A stretch of 64,000 nucleotides of DNA from an uncultured Bacillaceae bacterium (GCA_937934645.1 CALGYZ010000071.1:14640-78639), one strand, 5' to 3'; shown: positions 52,262-61,397, counted from the stretch's first letter. The notes: generated from the sequence alone by a model not told the origin. Made by a program: numbers and translations.

Positions 52262-52697
52262 CAACAAGGGATTCACGCTGGCGGAAATGCTGTTATCTTT
52301 GTCTGTATTGGGCTTGATCGTTACTTTTATTGCCGGGATGACGCCTCTAATATGCTATCACCAATATTCAGGAGAAATTCATGATCAAATGGAGTGGGAA
52401 ATGTTTATAAACCAGATAAAAAAAGAAATACGGATGAGTGAAAAAATTGAATTTACCCCGTATAACCGGGTCCTTTTATGGAACGGTGACCGGAATATTT
52501 TATATGAAAAATACGGAAACCGGATTAGAAGAAGAGTTGACGGCAGAGGACATCAGATCATTCTGTTTAAAATAAAACAGTTTTCATATGGAAAAATGGA
52601 GCATGGGATCACTATTACAGTATTACATGAGAACGGGAGATTATATGAAGCAAAAATCTTTTTGCCAAGGGAGATTCCGGTCATTGATAAAAAATGA
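52239..52697 (+). CDS. comGF: ComGF, minor competence pseudopilin
   Basis: This protein of about 152 residues has leader MYAGMFHNNKG, then FTLAEMLLSLSVLGLIV with Glu +5. The C-terminal part is beta-rich (VLLWNGDRNILYEKYGNRIRRR). The start within comGE is chosen by position of the prepilin leader. It overlaps comGG by 53 bases. Confidence 0.87.
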   Translation: MYAGMFHNNKGFTLAEMLLSLSVLGLIVTFIAGMTPLICYHQYSGEIHDQMEWEMFINQIKKEIRMSEKIEFTPYNRVLLWNGDRNILYEKYGNRIRRRVDGRGHQIILFKIKQFSYGKMEHGITITVLHENGRLYEAKIFLPREIPVIDKK

Positions 52698-53046
52698 AAA
52701 CGGTATTGTACTGCCCGTAACTTTATTATTGTTTTTTCTTTTTACAACTTTAACATTTCATGCGGCAATAAAATTGGAAACAGAGAAACAATATTTTAAA
52801 AACATAGAAACAACCTATACTTTGGAAACGATGTTACACTCTGCTTACAAAGATGTTAAACAATTGTTTAATGAAGGGAAAGACGAACTGGAAGGGAAAC
52901 TGTTTTATCATTCCGGATTTGTTATATATAAGGTCGTGCAGGAAGAAGAAAACGGTGCGCTGGTATCCTTTGAATGCCGTACTGATAACGGCGGAAAGTT
53001 TTATACAGAACTGTTTATTGAAGCGGATCAGGAAGAAACGAAGTAA
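52645..53046 (+). CDS. comGG: ComGG, minor competence pseudopilin
   Basis: This protein of about 133 residues has a basic leader ending NENG, followed by IVLPVTLLLFFLFTTLTF, and lacks the usual Glu +5, as known for ComGG. The ATG follows GGGAGATT at normal spacing. The soluble part is mixed charged with few conserved motifs; the call rests on operon position. Confidence 0.85.
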   Translation: MKQKSFCQGRFRSLIKNENGIVLPVTLLLFFLFTTLTFHAAIKLETEKQYFKNIETTYTLETMLHSAYKDVKQLFNEGKDELEGKLFYHSGFVIYKVVQEEENGALVSFECRTDNGGKFYTELFIEADQEETK

Positions 53047-53118
53047 TGTTATAACATCAGGTAAAAATGGACATCCTGATTAACAAGAATAGAATTTTAT
53101 GCCAGAAAGGATGTCAAT

Positions 53119-53310
53119 ATGAAATCGAACGATTATGTCCGGTTCCTGACCGAAACATTTCTCGAACATTTCGACACTCCTAAAGAAGAACGCCGGCGCA
53201 AAAAAGAAATGCGCAAACAAAAAAAAGTACCATTCACATATAAATGGTTCGGAATCATCCCCTATACTTTAAAAACGAGTATAAAAATGTTAACAAAAAA
53301 TAAAAAATAA
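53119..53310 (+). CDS. yqzE: YqzE-family small protein
   Basis: This 63-residue, highly basic protein (DYVRFLTETFLEHFDTP and WFGIIPYTLKTS) matches YqzE, found directly after comGG in Bacillus; function unknown. The ATG follows AAAGGATG. It may be transcribed with the comG operon. Confidence 0.85.
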   Translation: MKSNDYVRFLTETFLEHFDTPKEERRRKKEMRKQKKVPFTYKWFGIIPYTLKTSIKMLTKNKK

Positions 53311-53415
53311 TTATTTTCCGGTTGATTAGAAGCGAAATATTGTAAAATAGCGCAGCGGAACACATAGAACATAAACCGTGCTTCAACCGGTTTTCTTTTG
53401 AAAAATACAGTGGAT

Positions 53416-53459
53416 ACAAAAACTCCCCTGAAACTTTTTCGTTTTGCATTCAGGGGAGT
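53416..53459 (-). terminator. Rho-independent terminator of the lipoprotein gene
   Basis: ACTCCCCTGAA (53422-53432) pairs with TTCAGGGGAGT (53449-53459) and is followed by five T on the minus strand. Confidence 0.85.
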
Positions 53460-53467
53460 AATTCATT

Positions 53468-54586
53468 CTATTCCTTCTCCTCAACAAAGGGGTATATCTT
53501 TTTTTCTTCAACATTTATTATATTTTCATATAAGTAACCGGTTATGCAATATGTGCCGGACGGGTTACAGAGAACCGGACCGTCAGGAAGATTATCAATT
53601 ACGACACTCTCTATTCCTGTGACAATATTCCGCTTTATTAACCGATTATCCGTCCGGTACGAATTGGTCTCCACATTTTTTACTTTTTTCGGTTCAACAA
53701 AAAAGAAGACTTGATGTTTTGTCATGTCAATATACGGAGGCGGCCAACCAGCCATATGGGCTGGAAAAGGAATGGAAAAACGTGAGATCTCTTCAAATTC
53801 TTCATTGAAAAACACGATTTCTGTAAAATCGTCAAGTTTTTCATCAGGAGCGGCAGCCATATAAACATTCTTCCATCCTCTGAGAAAAGAATATCGCTCT
53901 GAGGAAACAGCCTCTTTTTTCCCAGTCCGGTAATTATATTTGATAATCGGGGCAGCAGTCCCGTTTTTTTGCGGATCCGAGTCTAAATACAAAAGCGTTG
54001 AATCATTGTGCCAGATTGAAAATGGATCAGAGAGCGCAATTTTATGGACGTTTTTTGCAGAAGTATCAATGATGAAAGAGGAATAGGACCAGTCATCGGC
54101 AAAAGCAATTAATAAAATTTTGGACTCATCATATTCGTTCCATTCATAACTGATTTCCTTTGATTCAAAGGTTTCTTCAAATACAATTTCCTTATCTTCC
54201 AATGTGAATACAGAAATGCGTGCTTCAAACTCGGATATTCCGGTATGAACTATGGCATATTTTCCTGAAGGGCTGACCTTAGCCGTTATCACAGGCTCTT
54301 TAAACTGGTAAATTTTCTTCTTTTCCCCTGTATGAATATTGAAAGAAACGAGTAAATAGGATTCACCTGAGCTTTTTGCATAAAGAACTTCTTCATCGGA
54401 CAACCAGCCGGCGATGAACAAATCATCGTTCCGTTCTTTTGTTAATGTATGTACGACCTCGTCGTGCTGTTTTTTTTGTCGCTCTTCCGTATCCGGTATC
54501 CCCTTTTGCTTTGATTGCGGATCGCTGATTCCGCAACCGGTTAAAACCAGGATAATAACCATGAAAATAGTAAAAATGCTCCCCAC
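53468..54586 (-). CDS. Predicted lipoprotein, beta-propeller-like, function unknown
   Basis: This 372-residue protein has an N-terminal signal with lipobox LVLTGC (cleavage before Cys about 18), so it should be membrane-anchored outside. The rest carries repeated beta-strand blocks (SGKYAIVHTG, YDESKILLIAF, WHNDSTLLYLDSD, GWPPPYIDMTKHQVFFF), suggesting a WD40/TolB-like propeller. I do not recognise the family further. The GTG start follows GAGGAGGAAG. It stands alone, with its own terminator, beside yqzE. Confidence 0.7.
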   Translation of the reverse strand: MGSIFTIFMVIILVLTGCGISDPQSKQKGIPDTEERQKKQHDEVVHTLTKERNDDLFIAGWLSDEEVLYAKSSGESYLLVSFNIHTGEKKKIYQFKEPVITAKVSPSGKYAIVHTGISEFEARISVFTLEDKEIVFEETFESKEISYEWNEYDESKILLIAFADDWSYSSFIIDTSAKNVHKIALSDPFSIWHNDSTLLYLDSDPQKNGTAAPIIKYNYRTGKKEAVSSERYSFLRGWKNVYMAAAPDEKLDDFTEIVFFNEEFEEISRFSIPFPAHMAGWPPPYIDMTKHQVFFFVEPKKVKNVETNSYRTDNRLIKRNIVTGIESVVIDNLPDGPVLCNPSGTYCITGYLYENIINVEEKKIYPFVEEKE

Positions 54587-54703
54587 CCTTCTTCCTCCTC
54601 ATTTATAAACCTGTTCCCTTTCTTGTCCATTTTTTATGAAATGTTGTCCCGGATTGCTGTTTCGTCACACTCACCGGATACAAACATGAAAACATGTCCG
54701 GAA

Positions 54704-54750
54704 TAAAAAACAAGGACAAAAGGAAAGTCAAAACGACAGATCCTTTTGTC
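54704..54750 (-). terminator. Rho-independent terminator of the M14 peptidase gene
   Basis: GACAAAAGGA (54715-54724) pairs with TCCTTTTGTC (54741-54750); T-rich sequence follows on the minus strand. Confidence 0.75.
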
Positions 54751-54779
54751 TTTACTCCGGATGACCATAGAATCCTTTA

Positions 54780-55961
54780 TTATTGCAAACTTACAAGAAA
54801 GACATCTTGCATTTCTTTATATATTTGAGAAAATTGGGAAATCGGAAGCGGATTAACGCCATACCCCAATTCAAATGTAAATCCGGGTTTTTGAAATTGT
54901 TGAATGAACCAATCTCTGTAACCGGCATGGCTGTCAATATTGCGGACCGGTTCATAACCGCTTGCCAATGCATACCTTCTGGCCAGAATTTCCGACTCCT
55001 CCGGTTCTTTTCCTTCATATCCCCAGTAAAACTCCCTGCCCTGGGTGTGAAATGCCAGCAATCTTGCAAAATCCCTGTCGCGGGCAAGACGAGCCATGGC
55101 AATTGCTTCCGGCTCCGTCAACGGTTCATCACCGGGGTAGTCCCTAGGTGCAGGGGCTTTCGGTTCTTTCCTTTTCTTTTCAATCTCCCAGTTAGCGGGA
55201 AACTGGTTATTCAAGTCAACCCCGCGGATATTCGCCTTCCAACGGGTAAAATCGGTGGAACCGCCGTTTATTTGAATCACTTCGTCTTTTCGTTCCTCTG
55301 GAGGACCGATTAATACAAGGTTTACGCCATCGGGATTGACCATAGGTACTACAGAAATACAATTGCGGTGGTAAAGGGGTAGCGGAAAAATCTTCCGTTC
55401 CGTTTTACTGTTCGTCAAAGCAAGGGCAAACTCGTTCAAAAGCCGCATGAGAACCGGCGTCGTAATCCATTCATTAGCATGAAAGGAAGCATTAAAATGA
55501 ACGACCCGGTTCCCCCTGCCGGTTTCAAGCTCGTAAATCGGTTTTCCAAGGACACTGCTACCGATTTTATTCACCTTAATAAAGGGATATATTTCCGTTA
55601 ATTTCTGTATATCCTTCTCAAGCTTGTGGAAATCATAATTGTCAAAATCATCAATTACGAAAGTGGTGATCCGCTCCGGAATTTTGATGATTTCGTCCGC
55701 TATTAAGTGTGGGGGGATCGATGGATTGAGAAGTTGAATGGCATCAACGGAAATATTGTGCTTTTTTGCCACTTTCCAAAGTGAATCACCGGTTTTTATC
55801 CGGTAATCTTTTTTAACAAAGCCCGGAATATTTATTTCCCGGCCCGCCTGAAGTGAGGAAGGTACAATCCCGGGATTCGAGTCTTCGATTAATTGAACGG
55901 GAATGTGGAAAATTTGACTGTATAACCAAAATGAATCCCCTTCTCTGGCAAATATTTTCAT
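54780..55961 (-). CDS. yqgT: LysM-M14 gamma-D-glutamyl-L-diamino acid endopeptidase (YqgT)
   Basis: This 393-residue protein has two N-terminal LysM-type repeats (about 2-48 and 52-95) and a zinc carboxypeptidase (M14) domain. Zinc ligands sit in FNASFHANEWITTP (HxxE) and LLAFHTQGREFYWGYE (His); the catalytic Glu is in GFTFELGYG. Relatives cut gamma-D-Glu-mDAP bonds of spore or vegetative peptidoglycan. No classical signal peptide is seen; LysM sits at the very N-terminus. The ATG follows GAGGGGATG. Confidence 0.9.
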   Translation of the reverse strand: MKIFAREGDSFWLYSQIFHIPVQLIEDSNPGIVPSSLQAGREINIPGFVKKDYRIKTGDSLWKVAKKHNISVDAIQLLNPSIPPHLIADEIIKIPERITTFVIDDFDNYDFHKLEKDIQKLTEIYPFIKVNKIGSSVLGKPIYELETGRGNRVVHFNASFHANEWITTPVLMRLLNEFALALTNSKTERKIFPLPLYHRNCISVVPMVNPDGVNLVLIGPPEERKDEVIQINGGSTDFTRWKANIRGVDLNNQFPANWEIEKKRKEPKAPAPRDYPGDEPLTEPEAIAMARLARDRDFARLLAFHTQGREFYWGYEGKEPEESEILARRYALASGYEPVRNIDSHAGYRDWFIQQFQKPGFTFELGYGVNPLPISQFSQIYKEMQDVFLVSLQ

Positions 55962-56074
55962 TTTTTCATCCCCTCAATTGAATGATGATTCAGCGAAAGT
56001 GATGCCGCTAAAATCATCATATGTTTGGAGAGATGAACTTTTGCCAGTCCCGCAGAGCATTATGGCATGATTGA

Positions 56075-57040
56075 TTACAACACATTTTGCATAACTAAAT
56101 AAGCAGCGCCAAATACTCCTGCATCATTCCCCAATTTTGCCGGAATGATTTTCGTATCATGCCGTGTCGGAGGAAAGGCAAATTTTTCGTAATATTTTTT
56201 TACCGGTGTTAATAATTTATCCCCGGCTCTGGAAACCCCGCCGCCGATCACAATCGCTTCAGGATTTAGCAGAGTGCTTAACGTACCGAGCGCACTGCCA
56301 AGATAATAAGCGGTTCGGTCCACAATTTTCTCTGCTCCTTTATCCCCTGGGAGCAAATCAAAAACATCTTTTGCGGTAATTTTGCCGTTTTTTTCTTCAT
56401 ACAAGAGGTTGAGTGAAGACGGTTCCTGTGTTCGGCTCACATACTCCTCAGCCGTCCGGACGATCCCGGTGGCCGAAGCAACGGTTTCCAGGCATCCGGT
56501 TTTACCGCAATTGCAAACATAACCGTCATTCGGCCGGACAGTAATATGTCCAATTTCGCCTGCTCCGCCGGTAATACCGGAAATTAAACGTCCGTTGGCA
56601 ATGATCCCTCCGCCGACACCCGTGCCGAGAGTTATACAAATTAAATTTTTCAGTCCTTTTCCCGCTCCCTGCCACATTTCACCCAATGCGGCGCAGTTGG
56701 CGTCATTTTCAACAAACGCCGGCAGAGAAAAGGTTTCTTCCAGGATCTGTTTTAACGGATAATTTTCCAGACCGATATTGACAGCCCGTATTAAGGTGCC
56801 GTCGGGCAGAAAAGGACCGGGAGCACCCATTCCGACGCCGGTAAATTGATTCTTGACTAAACCAGATTGTTTGATTTTTGACATAAATGATGAATAAATA
56901 TCATCGACAATCCATTTTCCGTTTTCTTTTTTGTTAGTCGGGATTTCCCATTTTTCAATTATCTCGCCGTCTGTTTTTATTATGGCGAGTTTTACTGTCG
57001 TTCCGCCTAAATCAATTGAAAATATGAAATCTTTGTCCAT
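56075..57040 (-). CDS. glcK: ROK-family glucokinase
   Basis: This 321-residue enzyme phosphorylates glucose with ATP. It has the phosphate-binding DLGGTTVKLAII (about 10-21), GTGVGGGIIANGRL, and the ROK zinc motif with CNCGKTGCLE (about 175-184). The catalytic Asp is in VENDANCAALGE. Position next to yqgQ matches glcK (yqgR) of B. subtilis. No HTH domain is present, so it is an enzyme, not a repressor. Confidence 0.94.
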   Translation of the reverse strand: MDKDFIFSIDLGGTTVKLAIIKTDGEIIEKWEIPTNKKENGKWIVDDIYSSFMSKIKQSGLVKNQFTGVGMGAPGPFLPDGTLIRAVNIGLENYPLKQILEETFSLPAFVENDANCAALGEMWQGAGKGLKNLICITLGTGVGGGIIANGRLISGITGGAGEIGHITVRPNDGYVCNCGKTGCLETVASATGIVRTAEEYVSRTQEPSSLNLLYEEKNGKITAKDVFDLLPGDKGAEKIVDRTAYYLGSALGTLSTLLNPEAIVIGGGVSRAGDKLLTPVKKYYEKFAFPPTRHDTKIIPAKLGNDAGVFGAAYLVMQNVL

Positions 57041-57049
57041 AAAGCCAAA

Positions 57050-57259
57050 TCACCTGTTTCTTTTTTTATCCAGTTCTTTTTGAATTTCCTGTCTGATTAA
57101 CAGCATTGCCATTTGATAATCCTTTATGTCAATTAGCCGGGTCCCGTACAGCTCTTTTAATTCTGCTTCCATTAATTGCAGATCACCCAAACGGTCTCCG
57201 ACATATATAATCGTACCAAAACGTTTTAACAATTGTCGTACATCATAGATTGTCTGCAA
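57050..57259 (-). CDS. yqgQ: YqgQ-family small protein (DUF910)
   Basis: This 69-residue protein (TIYDVRQLLKRFGTIIYVGDR) matches YqgQ/DUF910, found next to glcK in Bacillus; proposed nucleic-acid binding is unproven. The TTG start follows AAAGGTG by six bases; a GTG three codons earlier falls inside that site. It overlaps no gene and is 9 bases before glcK. Confidence 0.85.
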   Translation of the reverse strand: MQTIYDVRQLLKRFGTIIYVGDRLGDLQLMEAELKELYGTRLIDIKDYQMAMLLIRQEIQKELDKKRNR

Positions 57260-57342
57260 AGAAATCACCTTTCAGGAAATTCATAACCAAACATACTTTC
57301 ATTATAAACAAAAGTTATAGAAATTGATAATAAAAATGATAT

Positions 57343-57382
57343 TTATAACATTTTTTTCATATTCCTCCTCCTTTTGGAGGAG
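57343..57382 (-). other. Hairpin after the GerA gene, with Shine-Dalgarno and five-codon minicistron
   Basis: CTCCTCC/GGAGGAG forms a 7-bp hairpin (57365-57382) right after the GerA-type stop. The GGAGGAGG strand is followed by ATG-AAA-AAA-ATG-TTA-TAA (57360-57343). It may be a weak terminator or a leader that influences yqgQ-glcK; evidence is positional only. Confidence 0.3.
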
Positions 57383-58846
57383 TTAACGATCCGGATCTTT
57401 CGGATTTAAAAACTTCGGCCGGGTTCTTTTTAACGGAATGGGAGCCCGGATTAACACATCCATAAAGGCTTTAAAATCAAAGGGGAGAAACGGCCATAAA
57501 TAGGGTACATTATAAGATTTCATTGTGACCAGAAGCACAATCCAAAGGAATGTCCCCGTGATAAAACCCGCTGTTCCGAATCCGGCAGTCAAACATAATA
57601 ATATAATACGGAACAACCGATTGGCCATACCCAGTTCATAACTTGGTGTTGCAAAAGTTCCAATGGCGGCAATGGCCAAATATAAAATTACCTCGTTGGA
57701 AAACAAACCGACTTCTACAGCTACTTGCCCGATCATTAACGCAGCGACGAGCCCCAATGCCGTAGCCAGGGCATTGGGGGTATGGATAGCCGCCATTCTT
57801 AACATGTCGATACCGATTTCAATCAATAAAAACTGTAGAAACAGCGGGACCTGTCCTTTTTCATTCGGCCCGATAAATGAAAGACGTTCGGGCAACAGGC
57901 CGGGTTCTACCGCAAATAAATACCATAAGGGCAGCAAAAAAACAGATGCCCATACGGCCAAAAATCGGACAATCCTTAAATAAGCGCCGACAACCGGCTT
58001 GTTCCGGTATTCCTCCGCATGCTGTAAATGATGCCAAAATGTTGTCGGTGCAATAATTACGCTCGGTGACCCGTCTACAATAATACACACATGGCCTTCA
58101 TACAAATGACTGGCGGCTGTGTCCGGCCTTTCCGTATAACGTACGGTTGGATACGGATTCCAATGATTACCGGAAATAAATTCTTCTACTGTTTTTTCAG
58201 CCATCGGCAAGCCGTCTGTATCAATTTTCGCAAGGGAATCTTTAATTTCGTTAACGAGATCCTGATCGGCAATATCTTCTAAATAACATAATACAACATC
58301 TGTTTTTGAACGTCTGCCGACCTGAAAGTACTCCATCCTGAGCGATCGGTCTCGGATCCTTCTTCTGGTTAATGCCGTATTAAAAACCAAGGTTTCCACA
58401 TATCCGTCCCTGGATCCCCGGACAACCCTTTCAATATCCGGTTCCTGCGGACTCCTAGCCGGATATGTTCTTGCATCAATTAAAATTGCCTGATTAATGC
58501 CGTCCACAATTAAAGCGGTCGGACCTGCAAGCACCATATCAGCAACTTCTATTAAATCATCCGTAGCATCCACTTCCACATAGGGAATATACCGTTTTAA
58601 TAACCTTTCCAGCGGCTCTTTTGCCAGCTGGTCACGTTCCAGGCGTGCCAAAAGCTTCATTATTTGTAAAAAAATATCATCTTTTATAAATCCGTCAATA
58701 AAAAAAATCGCCATATCCCGGTCGGCATAGTTTAAATCCAGTTGGATGACATCAAAACTTTTGCCAATGCCTAATATTTCTTTTAACTGCTGTATATTTT
58801 CCTCCAAACTTGTGGAAACAGGTAATTTTTCTTGATTCTTTTCCAT
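57383..58846 (-). CDS. GerA-family spore germination protein (SpoVAF-like)
   Basis: This 487-residue member of the GerA A-subunit family has an N-terminal soluble domain with GFIKDDIFLQIMKLLARLER, ARTYPARSPQEPDIERVVRGSRDGYVETLVFN, and five membrane segments after about residue 300. It is closest in type to SpoVAF/stand-alone GerA homologues; no GerB or GerC partner follows. It probably works in the spore inner membrane. The ATG follows CAGGTGTG. Confidence 0.85.
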   Translation of the reverse strand: MEKNQEKLPVSTSLEENIQQLKEILGIGKSFDVIQLDLNYADRDMAIFFIDGFIKDDIFLQIMKLLARLERDQLAKEPLERLLKRYIPYVEVDATDDLIEVADMVLAGPTALIVDGINQAILIDARTYPARSPQEPDIERVVRGSRDGYVETLVFNTALTRRRIRDRSLRMEYFQVGRRSKTDVVLCYLEDIADQDLVNEIKDSLAKIDTDGLPMAEKTVEEFISGNHWNPYPTVRYTERPDTAASHLYEGHVCIIVDGSPSVIIAPTTFWHHLQHAEEYRNKPVVGAYLRIVRFLAVWASVFLLPLWYLFAVEPGLLPERLSFIGPNEKGQVPLFLQFLLIEIGIDMLRMAAIHTPNALATALGLVAALMIGQVAVEVGLFSNEVILYLAIAAIGTFATPSYELGMANRLFRIILLCLTAGFGTAGFITGTFLWIVLLVTMKSYNVPYLWPFLPFDFKAFMDVLIRAPIPLKRTRPKFLNPKDPDR

Positions 58847-58933
58847 ATTTTTTCACACCTGCCTGTTTTTTCCTAGTAAACAGGATAGACAAGCAGGTAT
58901 CAAATCATACGCTATCACAGGGACGCGGAAGGC

Positions 58934-58962
58934 ACATAATCAGCGGACAGGATACATATATT
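58934..58962 (+). promoter_or_regulatory. Possible sigma-E promoter before the unknown gene
   Basis: ACATAAT (58934-58940; 5 of 7) and CATATATT (58955-58962; 7 of 8) are spaced 14 bases, like sigma-E promoters, 31 bases before the ATG at 58994. Confidence 0.4.
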
Positions 58963-58993
58963 GAACATAGTTTAAGGATAAAGGATGATTTTG

Positions 58994-59842
58994 ATGAATA
59001 AAATTTTAATCATCACCTGTGCATTGCTTACGATTTTAACTTGTGTCTATTGGTTGTCAGTAAATGAAAAAAAGGATGTAGAAAGCATTACTTACTTTCC
59101 TCCGGATACAAAAGCCAGATTTCTGGATGCTGAAACATCCATTCGAAATATAAAAATCAATCATGATCAATTTACATATACCGTGCAAACCTATTCAAGA
59201 ACGAATGAACCCGCTTATTTAAGACAGGATATTTCAATGATCTTTGTAAACGGCAGGTTAACCGGTAAAACAGGAGACTGGAAGGAAAATACCGGGGAAA
59301 TAAGAGCAAGCGGACAGTTTAGCGGAAGCGGAAGGCAAATGATCCGGACCATATCTTTTCATCACGGGGAATTTCACCGCAACAATGACAAAATTACCGG
59401 TTTTCACCGCATGTCCGGTGACTATATTTATGTCATTCCGGATGAGGAGCTTTTTTTCCGCAAGCCCGGGCACGGGGAAGAAAAATGGAAAGAATTGTTG
59501 GACAAGAGAGAAAAAAGCGTGATTAATGATGTACTTGAAAGGCTTGACGGGATACGGACAGAACATTATGTGATCATTCCGCTTACTGGTTTAACGGAGT
59601 ATATTGACAAACCCCTCCCTTCTTTTACAAAAGTACAATCAGATGCAATCATCGGAAGATTATGGGAAGGGCTTTATAAAAATTATTTTCTTGGAATCAG
59701 AAAAGAGAGCGGTGCAGTTGAATCCCCCGAAGGCACCACTATACCGCTCATTTTGTTGTCGAAAGACAAAAGCCACTTATATGTGGTGTTTGAGACAAAA
59801 AGTAAAGAAATAATTATCCTCAAACAATTGATTCCTGGTTAA
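58994..59842 (+). CDS. Unrecognised protein with N-terminal membrane segment
   Basis: This 282-residue protein has an N-terminal membrane helix (about 4-20, LIITCALLTILTCVYWL) and an exported or membrane-tethered remainder without cysteines that I recognise as a motif. I know no family for it. It shows GRLTGKTGDWKENTGEIRASGQF and DYIYVIPDEELFFRKPG. The ATG follows AAGGATG. It is divergent from the GerA-type gene and overlaps the 3' end of the rhomboid gene by four bases. A sigma-E-like promoter suggests a sporulation role (inferred). Confidence 0.65.
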   Translation: MNKILIITCALLTILTCVYWLSVNEKKDVESITYFPPDTKARFLDAETSIRNIKINHDQFTYTVQTYSRTNEPAYLRQDISMIFVNGRLTGKTGDWKENTGEIRASGQFSGSGRQMIRTISFHHGEFHRNNDKITGFHRMSGDYIYVIPDEELFFRKPGHGEEKWKELLDKREKSVINDVLERLDGIRTEHYVIIPLTGLTEYIDKPLPSFTKVQSDAIIGRLWEGLYKNYFLGIRKESGAVESPEGTTIPLILLSKDKSHLYVVFETKSKEIIILKQLIPG

Positions 59843-61017
59843 AGAGTCGGATGTTGAAATCCGTAAATAAGCCCGATTCCAGTTAATAAAATCGTCACAG
59901 CAAGATAAATCAACTGCTTGTTCATACGGGTGTTCCCGGGGAGACGGGTAATCCCAGCGGCCAAAAATCCGCCGATTAAACCGCCGAAATGACCGGCCAT
60001 ATCAATTGAAGGCACAACTAAACTAAAGACAATATTTATGACGATTAAAATAATAATGTTCATCCCCATTGTCCGGAAAAAAGTTTGTCTGTGTTCAGTC
60101 CCGAAAAACAAAAGAGCACCGAACAGCCCGAAGATTGCCCCGCTGGCACCTGCCGACAGATGAGGGCTGAAGATAAAGCTTGCAAGTGCGCCGAAAAATC
60201 CGGAAAAAAGGTAAATAAAGAGGAAACGCAAGCGGCCGTAAATCCTTTCAACGGCAATTCCGAGGTAATATAAAGCCAGACTGTTCATAAACAAGTGAAG
60301 GAAACCGATATGTAAAAAAACAGGGGTAATAAGACGCCACCATTCCCCTTCCAGGATCAGCGGATTATATTTTGCTCCAAAAGTTAAAAGGACCAGCGGA
60401 TTCGTACTTCCTCCGCTCATTTCCAGCAGCATGAATACAAACACTTGTAAACCGAGAAAAACATAGGTAAATAACGGTTTCGCCTGATTCAACAATTGCC
60501 TGTCATTTTTCTCGGCCCGTTCCACCTCTCGTAAAACTTTATTTTTTAAGTACTCCGTTTCATCATAATCATAATCACTCTTTATAAATCCCAGTACATC
60601 CCTGCCCAAATGTTCTTCAAGAATCCGGGCGGAACCGCCTAAATCACTGCCGTCAAACATTACCGGTTTCAACATTGTATTCGTGTTTTCAAACCGGTGC
60701 ATCTGGTTGATGATATGTTCATAGGAGTCAACGGGAGGAAGCGATGTAATGTAAATGTTTAGTACATTAATTTTTTTCCGCAGAAACATTTTCCGTATAT
60801 GATTCGCGTTCGTGAGCGCACCTTGAATGTCCCGCTTTAACCAGTTGCTCCAGTCTATATCAAAACGCTTCAGCCTGATCAGGGGATAGGATTTATGTAC
60901 AATATTTTCCAACCATACTTCCCCGTAATCCGGGGATAAATGAATGATGCGGTACCGGTCATTAACCATTAGTTCATAACATATTTTCCAATAAATATAA
61001 TCTTCCCGAAATCCCAA
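59839..61017 (-). CDS. yqgP: Rhomboid-family intramembrane protease (YqgP/GluP-like, no TPR)
   Basis: This 392-residue protein has a cytoplasmic N-terminal domain (about 1-170) and a rhomboid domain of about seven membrane helices. The conserved HLFMNSLALYYLG, the nucleophile serine in SAGASGAIFGLFGA and the catalytic His in DMAGHFGGLIGG are present. B. subtilis YqgP (GluP) is about 507 residues with C-terminal TPR repeats; here the protein ends after the last helix. The TTG start follows AGGGAAAG. Confidence 0.88.
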   Translation of the reverse strand: MGFREDYIYWKICYELMVNDRYRIIHLSPDYGEVWLENIVHKSYPLIRLKRFDIDWSNWLKRDIQGALTNANHIRKMFLRKKINVLNIYITSLPPVDSYEHIINQMHRFENTNTMLKPVMFDGSDLGGSARILEEHLGRDVLGFIKSDYDYDETEYLKNKVLREVERAEKNDRQLLNQAKPLFTYVFLGLQVFVFMLLEMSGGSTNPLVLLTFGAKYNPLILEGEWWRLITPVFLHIGFLHLFMNSLALYYLGIAVERIYGRLRFLFIYLFSGFFGALASFIFSPHLSAGASGAIFGLFGALLFFGTEHRQTFFRTMGMNIIILIVINIVFSLVVPSIDMAGHFGGLIGGFLAAGITRLPGNTRMNKQLIYLAVTILLTGIGLIYGFQHPTL

Positions 61018-61111
61018 GAGCTTTCCCTGCTTTCATCATATTTATCCGTCCGGTCAAAAACTTTTTTCTCTCATCAATTACTATAACGAAACTGCGTAAA
61101 AAATGAAAGAT

Positions 61112-61143
61112 TAAAAAACCCCCGGAACAAAGATCAAGGGGTA
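61112..61143 (-). terminator. Rho-independent terminator of the yqgO-like gene
   Basis: ACCCC and GGGGT form a stem around a loop of about 15 bases, followed by six T on the minus strand. The yqgO-like stop lies in the loop. Confidence 0.65.
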
Positions 61144-61328
61144 TTAGTTGGACGAAATACTGACCGGATGAGCAGTTCCCGTACGTCCGGCAGACGCATA
61201 GTTGCCGCAACGGCCCATTTTCTTAACGTTTCACTTTTTAGAATCCAATTTAATAACCGGTAGCGGTTTCGATAAACTGCTTTCAAAATGTATAATAATA
61301 AAAACACACGGATCATTTTATTGATCAT
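61134..61328 (-). CDS. yqgO: Small protein, YqgO-like
   Basis: This 64-residue basic protein (MIRVFLLLYILKAVYRNRYR) has one possible membrane helix (about 4-16) and sits between yqgN and yqgP, the position of yqgO. Function is unknown. The ATG follows GGAGGGTG. Confidence 0.6.
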   Translation of the reverse strand: MINKMIRVFLLLYILKAVYRNRYRLLNWILKSETLRKWAVAATMRLPDVRELLIRSVFRPTNTP

Positions 61329-61397
61329 TTTATCACCCTCCAAACATAGTTTGAGCTGATCCGTTATTTTTATCCGTATAGTGAATATTTATTACGA

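Noticed and set aside
53320..53400. Small RNA gene after yqzE
   Set aside because: CCGGTTGA and TCAACCGG are complementary over a loop of more than 50 bases and the promoter-like spacing is 15; too weak to support an RNA gene.
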